Source: Chloroflexota bacterium
GTDB lineage: Bacteria > Chloroflexota > Dehalococcoidia > DSTF01 > JACRBR01
Reading direction: 5' to 3'
Assembly: GCA_025355835.1 (NCBI GenBank)
Contig: JANXYW010000363.1
Coordinates: forward strand, 1 to 12,191
Length of the DNA: 12,191 bases
Position numbers and translations under genes: made by a program. Of this stretch, positions 7,180 through 12,191 are shown in pieces. The notes below the pieces were generated by a model, which ran no database searches, was not told where the DNA came from, and saw only the letters and a program-made list of their open reading frames with translations. Position 1 is the stretch's first letter, and every line of letters starts with the position of its first letter.

Positions 7180-8527
7180 TCGCTCGGCCGCGCGCCGTCT
7201 CGTGATCCGCGCCGCTGCGCTGTACATCGGTGTGGTCGGTGCCGCGATGCTGATCGTACGCATCGGCGGCGGGGGCGCGTGGCCGGCGTGGATCGCCTTC
7301 GCAGCGGGGGCGATTGGCGTCACCGCGATCACGGCCGCGTTGCTGGCGCCTCGACTCCGGCATTTGCATCAAGCGACGATGGCTGCGGAGTCGCTCGCCG
7401 CGGGCGCGTTCGACGCTCGTGTCCCTGGGACCGATGATGAGTTCGCTCCGCTCGCCTCGGCGCTCAATGCGGCGGGCGCCGCGATTGCAGCGACGGTAGA
7501 CGCGCTGCGGCAGGAGCGCGCGCAACTTGAATCGCTGCTGAACGCCAGCAGTGACGCCACCGTCGCCATCGATCGTTCTGGCGCTGTCGTCTATCTCAAC
7601 GATGCCGCGAAGCAGATGTTCGCCGGCGCTGGAGACCAGAGCGTCGGACGGCCGTTCATCGAAGTCGTGCGCGATCACGATCTCAACGAGTTGCTGGTCG
7701 CGGCTGCACAACGCGGCGAACGTAGCGTGCGCGTGGTTGCGTATGGCCAGGCGCAGCGCTGGCTGCAGGCGACGGCTGTACACATCGACGATGCGGGCTC
7801 GTGGGCGGCGCTGGCGGTGTTTCACGACCTGACGGAGGTGCGTCGGCTGGAAGGGATGCGCCGCGACTTCATCAGCAACGTCTCGCACGAACTGCGAACG
7901 CCGCTCGCCGGCATTCGCGCCGCCGCTGAGACGTTGCAGGAGGGTGCGATCGACGACAGGCCGGCGGCAATCGAGTTCATGGGGCATATCCAGCGCGAAG
8001 TCGATCGCATGACGCAGTTGGTCGAAGAGCTGCTCGAGCTGTCGCGCATCGAGTCGGGCGCGGCGCCGTTGCACTTCGCGCCGCTCGATGCTTCGATGCT
8101 GGTGGTCGATACGGTGAAGCGCTTCGCGCGGCAAGCCGAGCGCGCCGGGCTATCGCTCACGGCGGAAGCGCACGACGGCGTGCTGGCGATCATCGGCGAC
8201 GGCGAGCGGCTGGAGCGTGCGCTGGGAAACTTCGTCGCCAACGCGCTGAAGTTCACGCCCGCGGGTGGCGGCATCACCGTGAAGGCGGCGGCCGACGACG
8301 GTTACGTCGCTATCAGCGTCACCGATACGGGCATCGGCATCGAGCCAGAGCCGCGCGCGCGGGTCTTCGAGCGATTCTACAAAGCCGACCGCGGTCGCGG
8401 CGACGGTGGCACGGGCCTTGGTTTAGCGATCGTCAAGCACATCGTGCTCGCGCATGAGGGTAACGTGTCGGTCGAGAGCCGTCCGGGCCACGGATCGACG
8501 TTCACGATGCGCCTGCCGCGGCGCTAG
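7154..8527 (+). CDS. phoR: PhoR-type sensor histidine kinase
   Basis: Membrane histidine kinase that phosphorylates the PhoB-type regulator. With the GTG at 7154 it has 457 residues. Two membrane spans (about 20-36 and 43-65) are joined by only a few residues, so there is no real extracellular sensor, as in other PhoR proteins that read the Pst-PhoU complex. A HAMP-like segment (about 66-115) and a PAS domain (about 122-225, FHDLTEVRRLEGMRRDF at its end) follow. The kinase core has the H-box FISNVSHELRTPL with His 245, the N-box NFVANALKFTP (359-369), DTGIGI (391-396), FERFY and GGTGLGLAI (418-426). The gene overlaps phoB by 26 bases; a TTG at 7169 would reduce this to 11, and no clear ribosome site decides between them. 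Its stop overlaps the opposing gene by four bases. Confidence 0.92.
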   Translation: MSGTSLSADRSAARRLVIRAAALYIGVVGAAMLIVRIGGGGAWPAWIAFAAGAIGVTAITAALLAPRLRHLHQATMAAESLAAGAFDARVPGTDDEFAPLASALNAAGAAIAATVDALRQERAQLESLLNASSDATVAIDRSGAVVYLNDAAKQMFAGAGDQSVGRPFIEVVRDHDLNELLVAAAQRGERSVRVVAYGQAQRWLQATAVHIDDAGSWAALAVFHDLTEVRRLEGMRRDFISNVSHELRTPLAGIRAAAETLQEGAIDDRPAAIEFMGHIQREVDRMTQLVEELLELSRIESGAAPLHFAPLDASMLVVDTVKRFARQAERAGLSLTAEAHDGVLAIIGDGERLERALGNFVANALKFTPAGGGITVKAAADDGYVAISVTDTGIGIEPEPRARVFERFYKADRGRGDGGTGLGLAIVKHIVLAHEGNVSVESRPGHGSTFTMRLPRR

Positions 8528-8790
8528 GCGATCGCATCAAGCGCGCGGCGGACGACGTCCGCCGTCATGCCATCGACTTCGACGATCTTCACGCGCGACT
8601 GTGCACCCGAAACCAACGTGACGCGCGAGGGCGCGACGCCGAGTGCCTTCGCGAGCAGCCGCAGCAGCGCGTCGTTCGCTTTCCCGTCGACCGGCGGCGC
8701 GGCGACGCGTGCGCGGAGAACATCGCCGTCCCAGCCGTCGATGGCGCTGCGGCCGGCGCGTGGCGTCAGGCGTACGCTGATGCGCGCCAC
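8524..8790 (-). CDS. YggU/DUF167 family small protein
   Basis: An 88-residue protein of the YggU (DUF167) family, widespread but without an established biochemical role. It shows the family pattern RLTPRAGRSAIDGW (7-20), then RARVAAPPVDGKANDALLRLLA (26-47) and GVAPSRVTLVSGAQSRVKIVEV (51-72). The GTG at 8790 gives the usual family length and has GGAAGG about 10 bases upstream; longer versions would run back into the acetyltransferase gene. It lies 5 bases after that gene and probably shares its transcript. Its stop and the phoR stop share the palindrome CTAG, so the two transcripts converge with no spacer. Confidence 0.88.
   Translation of the reverse strand: MARISVRLTPRAGRSAIDGWDGDVLRARVAAPPVDGKANDALLRLLAKALGVAPSRVTLVSGAQSRVKIVEVDGMTADVVRRALDAIA
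8546..8564. repeat. Perfect inverted repeat near the phoR/yggU convergence
   Basis: CGGCGGACG and CGTCCGCCG flank a single A, giving a 19-base palindrome. As RNA it can form a 7-base-pair stem with a 5-base loop on either strand. It lies about 20 bases past the phoR stop, inside the end of the yggU coding region. No T tract follows, so a classic terminator is not supported. Confidence 0.45.
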
Positions 8791-8795
8791 GAGCG

Positions 8796-9266
8796 CTACG
8801 CCTTCCGCCACATCGTGTGCACGTCGGGGACGACGTCGCGGTTTTGGGAGAGAAACTGGTACTGCCAGGACGCGCGCGGGGCATTCTTCCACTCTTTGAA
8901 CGTGACTTCGGCGAAGCCATAGTGCTGCCAGAACGGCAGCGCCTCCGCCGTAAAGAGGTACAAGTCCGCGGCGCCCGCAGCGCGGGCGTTCGCCATCAGC
9001 ATCTCAGCGAGCCTGCCTCCTAGTCCGAGGCCGCGCCCGGATTCATCCACGACGACACTGCGGATCACGGCGCAATCTTCGTACATCTCGATGCCGCCGC
9101 AGGCGATCAATTCGCCCGCACGATCGGCAGCAACGAATCCGTCGAGATGCTCCTCGATGAACAGCGGGGGCAGGTGCGCCGCGGCCATCAATTCGGCCAT
9201 GCGCGGAATGTCGTCGGCCCGCGCGATGCGGAAGGCCACCTGTTCGGTCGATGCTGGTGATGGCAT
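8796..9266 (-). CDS. GNAT family N-acetyltransferase
   Basis: Acetyl-CoA dependent transferase of the GNAT fold, 156 residues from the ATG at 9266. After FRIARADDIPRMAELM (12-27) the chain gives IRSVVVDESGRGLGLGGRL (68-86), strand 4 and the pyrophosphate-binding R/Q-x-x-G-x-G/A motif (R78 to G83), then DLYLFTAEALPFWQHYGF (101-118), the usual strand 5 and helix 4 with Tyr 116. The layout resembles the short N-acetylglutamate-synthase-like and ArsN2-like group, but the substrate cannot be read from the sequence. An ATG 7 codons upstream (9287) is possible; the downstream one was preferred because GGGAG lies just before it. The yggU-family gene follows after 5 bases. Confidence 0.85.
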   Translation of the reverse strand: MPSPASTEQVAFRIARADDIPRMAELMAAAHLPPLFIEEHLDGFVAADRAGELIACGGIEMYEDCAVIRSVVVDESGRGLGLGGRLAEMLMANARAAGAADLYLFTAEALPFWQHYGFAEVTFKEWKNAPRASWQYQFLSQNRDVVPDVHTMWRKA

Positions 9267-9464
9267 GAAACTCCCGGGCGGTAGCATAGGCCGCGTTCGA
9301 GCTGATTGTATCGTGCACCCAAGAGGCGCTGACTATGTCGTCATCGGCGCTGGTTCAGGAGCGATTGGTCTCCGCTGCATCGGGATGGCAGTCCGTCGGC
9401 TCGCCACGCGTCGAGTATAGTGTTGCGGGCGGACGACTGGTGGAATTGCGCGGAGGAATATTCG

Positions 9465-10271
9465 ATGTTCGGATCTCGATGGTTGGCGTTGGCTGCGGTA
9501 GTGATCGCCGGTTCGATGGCGATGACGGGTTGCAGCAGCAGCAAGAAGAGCGACAAGACGCCAGCCTCGACGGGCGCAGCTTCGACGCCCGGCCCGGGCG
9601 GCACCGCTGCATCGGGCAAGACGGCTCAGGCGACCACGAGCGGCGGTGGCGCGACCGATCCCGAGATACGGGCGATTGGCAAGAAGTTCACGCAGAGTAC
9701 GTTCAACGCGACGTATAAGGCGACCGGCTCCGACACATCCCAGTTGTCCGATGGCAAACTTGTGTTGGAGAAAGACGGCGACAAGAAATTCCGTTTGGAA
9801 GTCACCACGAAGCAGGACGGCGTGGAGACCGCGATCATCTTCATCGAATCCGCCGATACCCAGGCGTTCTGTTTGAAGGATGCCGGTGAACTAGGCGCGC
9901 TACTCGGCCTTGAAGCGGGGAAGGGTGTCTGCTTCCCGTCATCGTTAAAGGACGCGAACAATCCGATTGGCGGACTGCGTGACTCGCTCAACGACTTCGC
10001 GAATGCGAATGTGAGCCTGATCGAGAAGAGCAGCCGGACGATCGCCGGCCAGGACGGCCAGTGCTACAAGACGAAGGACAACGACACGTCCGAGATCGCG
10101 ACGACATGCTTCAACGGAGATGGCGCTCTGCTGTACGTGAAAACGGAAGGCGACAACGCATCCGAGCTTGAGGCGCAAAGCGTCTCGAAGAGCGTCAATG
10201 CCGACGACTTCACGCTGCCGTATGACGTGAAAGAGCTGCCCGGCGGTCTGGGCGGCGATTCGAGTCCATAG
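9465..10271 (+). CDS. Lipoprotein with LolA/LppX-like pattern, function unknown
   Basis: A 268-residue lipoprotein. A hydrophobic signal ends AMTGC with the lipid-bearing cysteine at 23, followed by a Ser/Lys/Thr/Gly-rich linker to about residue 65. The rest alternates strand-like segments (FNATYKATG, LVLEKDGDKKFRLEVTT, AIIFIES) and ends IAGQDGQCYKTK, TTCFNGDGALLYVKTEG, VNADDFTLPYDVKELP. That order resembles the LolA/LppX-like lipoproteins common in Chloroflexota and Actinobacteria, which bind hydrophobic ligands; the fold is inferred. Four cysteines in the mature domain could pair. GGAGGA lies 8 bases before this ATG, which decides the start over an upstream in-frame codon. A -10-like TATAGT lies at 9416-9421 but without a convincing -35. 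The linker start resembles that of PstS here. Confidence 0.8.
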   Translation: MFGSRWLALAAVVIAGSMAMTGCSSSKKSDKTPASTGAASTPGPGGTAASGKTAQATTSGGGATDPEIRAIGKKFTQSTFNATYKATGSDTSQLSDGKLVLEKDGDKKFRLEVTTKQDGVETAIIFIESADTQAFCLKDAGELGALLGLEAGKGVCFPSSLKDANNPIGGLRDSLNDFANANVSLIEKSSRTIAGQDGQCYKTKDNDTSEIATTCFNGDGALLYVKTEGDNASELEAQSVSKSVNADDFTLPYDVKELPGGLGGDSSP

Positions 10272-10312
10272 CCCGGAAGCACGCGGCATCGGCGCACTGC
10301 GCGCTTCGCCCG

Positions 10313-10318
10313 TATACT
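10313..10318 (+). promoter_or_regulatory. Candidate -10 element for the Rieske-like gene
   Basis: TATACT matches the sigma-70 -10 consensus at five of six positions. No good -35 was found 16-18 bases upstream. A transcript would begin near 10325, where an ATG opens a 28-codon frame that ends at 10411, just past the start of the next gene. Confidence 0.3.
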
Positions 10319-10357
10319 GCGACGATGCGATACCGATCCCCGTCCGATTCGCGCCCC

Positions 10358-10379
10358 GGTCACGAACACGCCCGTGACC
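10358..10379. repeat. Inverted repeat in the leader of the Rieske-like gene
   Basis: GGTCACG (10358-10364) and CGTGACC (10373-10379) form a perfect 7-base inverted repeat around 8 bases, 24 bases before the GTG start. It could be a dimeric regulator site or an RNA hairpin. No T tract follows. Confidence 0.4.
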
Positions 10380-10403
10380 TAACATGTTGGCTGCGATGCG
10401 CCT

Positions 10404-11072
10404 GTGGATGACCTGATCACCGCTCCGAGGCGGCGCTCCGTAGTCAGCTCGCGCGTCGGTGCTTCGATTGCGGTTGTGCTTTCGATTGGGGCGCTGGCGC
10501 TCGCGGTCGTTGCGTTCATGTCGACGGTTCGCGATGACAGTGTGCATCCCGGTCGCCTGGTGCAGTCGCGCCTGACGAATCAATACACCGGCGAAGCTGT
10601 GCTGTTCCCGCTGGACGACTTCTACGTCGGACGCGACAGCGACTTCCATATCCGCGCGTTGTATGTGTATCCGCCCGGCTACTACGGTCACGATCGCGGC
10701 TGCAAGGTTGTGTGGGACAACACGGCGACCATGGATACGGAGAAGGGGCGCGTCGGGCCGGGTCTGTACCTGGAGCCATGCGGTGGTTCGCACTTCGATC
10801 GCGACGGACTGCTCGTGTCGGGACCTGCGGACCGCGGGCTCGATTCGTTCGCGACGCTGCCGGCGGTCGACGGCGTGGTCGTCGACACGCGGAGGCTGAT
10901 CTGTGGGTTCGACTACATCCCGCCGACACCGGGGCCGGCGACCGCGACGGTGCGTGCGGCGACCGCAGCGGTAGAAGCGCTCACCGAGACGCCGGAGCCG
11001 TCGGCGACGCCGGTCGAGGGCACGCCCGCGCCTCGCACGTGCGAGCGCGTATCGCCGAACAGCAAGCGGTGA
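10404..11072 (+). CDS. Membrane-anchored Rieske-like protein lacking most cluster ligands
   Basis: A 222-residue protein with a basic N-terminus, one membrane span (about 17-39), an external domain and a Pro/Thr/Glu-rich tail (about 173-222). The domain ends with a striking Rieske signature: PCGGSHFDRDG (125-135), then LLVSGPADRGLDSF (136-149) and DGVVVDTRRL, matching the canonical CPCHGSxFDxxG...GPAxxxL. The first half-site is HDRGCKVVWD (96-105) against CTHxGCxVxW. Of the four iron ligands, the second-site Cys and His are replaced by Glu 124 and Gly 127, and the first-site Cys is absent; His 96 may remain. Cys 100 and Cys 126, at the positions of the structural disulphide, are kept. A 2Fe-2S cluster is therefore unlikely. 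Only the GTG at 10404 is available as an early start, and no strong ribosome site precedes it. True Rieske proteins of bc-type complexes have the same N-terminal anchor. Confidence 0.75.
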   Translation: MDDLITAPRRRSVVSSRVGASIAVVLSIGALALAVVAFMSTVRDDSVHPGRLVQSRLTNQYTGEAVLFPLDDFYVGRDSDFHIRALYVYPPGYYGHDRGCKVVWDNTATMDTEKGRVGPGLYLEPCGGSHFDRDGLLVSGPADRGLDSFATLPAVDGVVVDTRRLICGFDYIPPTPGPATATVRAATAAVEALTETPEPSATPVEGTPAPRTCERVSPNSKR

Positions 11073-11073
11073 G

Positions 11074-11640
11074 CTATGCGGGATCCAGCCATTCGCGTCG
11101 TACGAGACCCCAGATCGAGCAATCGCGGAACACGCCACGGTCGAAGCGGTAATCGCGAAGCGTGCCCTCGCGAACGAAGCCGTGTTTCTCGAGAACGCGC
11201 GCCGAGCGGAGATTGAGCGGGTTGGTGGTGGCTTCGATGCGATTCAGGTCGAGTTGGCCGAAGCCCCAGCGCAGCATCGACGTGACGGCGCGGGTCATTA
11301 CGCCCCCTCCCCAGTACTCCTTCGAGAGCTGATAGCCGATGACGGCGCTGTGGTCACGCCAGTCGAAGTGGTTGAAGCCGCAGTCGCCAATCATCACGTC
11401 GTCGTCGCGGCTGGCGATCGCCCAGCGCATTGCCGTCTTCTCCCTGAACGACGCCTCGAAGTAGGCGATGATCTGTTCGATCTCCGCCTGCGAGTCGTAG
11501 TCGCTGCTCATGAGCGCCGTAACTTCACGATCGCCGAGATAGCGATACCAGTCGGCCGCGTCCTGCTCACGGATCGGTCGCAGCACGAACTCACCGGCGT
11601 CGAGGATGGGGAAGACGTCGGGAAGAATCGGGCCGGTCAC
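11074..11640 (-). CDS. RimJ/RimL-type GNAT acetyltransferase
   Basis: GNAT transferase of the ribosomal-protein/amino-group type, 188 residues. It shows FVLRPIREQDAADWYRYL (18-35), AVIGYQLSKEYWGGGVMTRAV (99-119), where the usual acetyl-CoA loop WGkGyatEA is altered to WGGGVMTRA, and NPLNLRSARVLEKHGFVREG (140-159), the standard N-x-x-S-x-x-V-x-E-K-x-G-F block. The substrate is unknown; relatives acetylate ribosomal protein N-termini, antibiotics or small amines. The start is a GTG whose last bases overlap the upstream gene's stop (GTGA, 11637-11640), so it is co-transcribed with the reductase. Its stop lies one base from the end of the opposing Rieske-like gene. Confidence 0.88.
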   Translation of the reverse strand: MTGPILPDVFPILDAGEFVLRPIREQDAADWYRYLGDREVTALMSSDYDSQAEIEQIIAYFEASFREKTAMRWAIASRDDDVMIGDCGFNHFDWRDHSAVIGYQLSKEYWGGGVMTRAVTSMLRWGFGQLDLNRIEATTNPLNLRSARVLEKHGFVREGTLRDYRFDRGVFRDCSIWGLVRREWLDPA

Positions 11641-12191
11641 TTCGCGGCGGCGCGGTCGAGGTCGCGCTGGTGGCGGGCGATCTCGTGGTCGCCCCAGCGA
11701 TAGATGACGTGGCGGAGCGGCCCGAGCTTCTTCGGCAAGTCGGGGTACGTGATCTCGCCGCGAATGATCTCGGTCAGGTAGCGCCAGAACGTGCCGTTGT
11801 ACTTCAGCATCAGCACCGAGAACGCGGGCAGGCGCTGGAACACGGCCATCAATCGCCGCGACGTGAGGATCTCCTCGCGCATCTCTGCGTCCAGCGCGCG
11901 CTGGTAGCCGGAGAGGTCGGCGACATCGCCGGCGAGCAAGCGTTGCGCTTCTTCCGCCGCGAGGCGGCCGCTGACAAACGCGGCCCAGATGCCTTCGCCG
12001 GAGAGTGGATCGACGAGCGCCGCAGCATCGCCCGCGAGCATCACGTTGCCACGTACGACGGGCTGATCGTCGTTGCGGAGCGGTAGCTGGTAGCCGCGGT
12101 GGGCGTACAGCTTCGCATCATCGAAGCCATAGTACGCGCAGTACTTCGCGAGCAGGCGACGCAGATCCGGCCCGACCGACTTCCAGCCGCC
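11637..12191 (-). CDS. Geranylgeranyl reductase family flavoprotein, C-terminal part
   Basis: The reading frame is open to the window edge, so the N-terminal part with the first FAD-binding motif is missing; 184 residues are visible. AHRGYQLPLRND is followed by VVRGNVMLAGDAAALVDP and LSGEGIWAAFVSGRLAAE, the C-terminal FAD-contacting GDAA block and the conserved G-E-G-I stretch of the geranylgeranyl reductase (ChlP/BchP-like) family. These NADPH/FAD enzymes saturate isoprenoid chains of chlorophylls, quinones or archaeal-type lipids. Outside phototrophs the likely substrates are menaquinone tails or polyprenyl lipids, but the sequence does not decide this. Some members act in other flavin-dependent oxidations. 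An acetyltransferase gene follows with a 4-base overlap. Confidence 0.85.
   Translation of the reverse strand, partial: GGWKSVGPDLRRLLAKYCAYYGFDDAKLYAHRGYQLPLRNDDQPVVRGNVMLAGDAAALVDPLSGEGIWAAFVSGRLAAEEAQRLLAGDVADLSGYQRALDAEMREEILTSRRLMAVFQRLPAFSVLMLKYNGTFWRYLTEIIRGEITYPDLPKKLGPLRHVIYRWGDHEIARHQRDLDRAAAK

Noticed and set aside
813..7332. Long minus-strand open frames opposite pstS, pstC, pstA, pstB and phoU-phoB (for example 813-2012, 3086-4093, 4737-5912, 5740-7332)
   Set aside because: They are Arg/His-rich, lack any family motif and lie exactly antisense to genes with full catalytic motifs. Such shadow frames are usual in GC-rich coding DNA.
8796..9266. Naming the GNAT gene arsN2 or argA
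   Set aside because: The general layout is similar, but no arsenic or arginine genes are nearby and the substrate-specific residues cannot be judged by eye.
9335..9718. A 127-codon + strand frame overlapping the lipoprotein gene
   Set aside because: It overlaps the lipoprotein in another frame, has no recognisable domain, and the lipoprotein has a clear ribosome site, signal peptide and lipobox.
1..12191. A new defence, mobile or biosynthetic system
   Set aside because: No nuclease, helicase, transposase, integrase, toxin-antitoxin pair or biosynthetic core gene was found. Apart from the findings listed, the genes belong to housekeeping or well-known families.

Overview
The window is bacterial, GC-rich and densely coded. 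It is dominated by one complete phosphate-acquisition and phosphate-signalling block on the + strand. The long Ser/Thr/Ala linkers behind the lipobox cysteines, two tandem pstB genes and a geranylgeranyl-reductase-family gene would suit a Chloroflexota-type (Dehalococcoidia-like) chromosome. That placement is an impression from protein style, not a phylogenetic result. No rRNA, tRNA, CRISPR array, insertion sequence or phage gene was seen.

Left edge (1-923): a small secreted protein with an FN3/Ig-like domain is encoded on the minus strand (36-545). Upstream of it is a minus-strand open frame with no normal start (569-802), possibly a gene remnant. The divergent spacer ends in a likely Pho box: three GTTAAT units at 10-11 base spacing (802-828) and a weaker fourth unit.

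Pho block (924-8527): pstS, a strong hairpin, pstC, pstA, two pstB genes, phoU, a PhoB-type regulator and a PhoR-type kinase. PstS captures phosphate outside the membrane, PstC/PstA form the channel, and the PstB ATPases drive import. PhoU links transporter state to the PhoR kinase, and PhoB presumably acts on the Pho box in front of pstS. Four-base start/stop overlaps join pstC-pstA-pstB1-pstB2. The hairpin after pstS probably keeps transporter and regulator levels below PstS.

Middle (8524-9464): a small YggU/DUF167-family gene and a GNAT acetyltransferase gene lie on the minus strand, converging on phoR with stop codons sharing CTAG. The spacer to the next + strand gene holds a short FAD/NAD-fold-like reading frame that may be a remnant.

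Right part (9465-12191): a lipoprotein, then a membrane-anchored protein with a clear Rieske-like signature that has lost most iron-sulphur ligands but kept the two cysteines that form the structural disulphide in true Rieske proteins. Converging on it are a RimJ/RimL-type acetyltransferase and the C-terminal part of a geranylgeranyl reductase family flavoprotein that runs off the window.

The Pho block is well understood. The most unusual items are the ligand-less Rieske-like protein, the pstS-pstC attenuator, the two full-length PstB ATPases and the start-less frame beside the Pho box.
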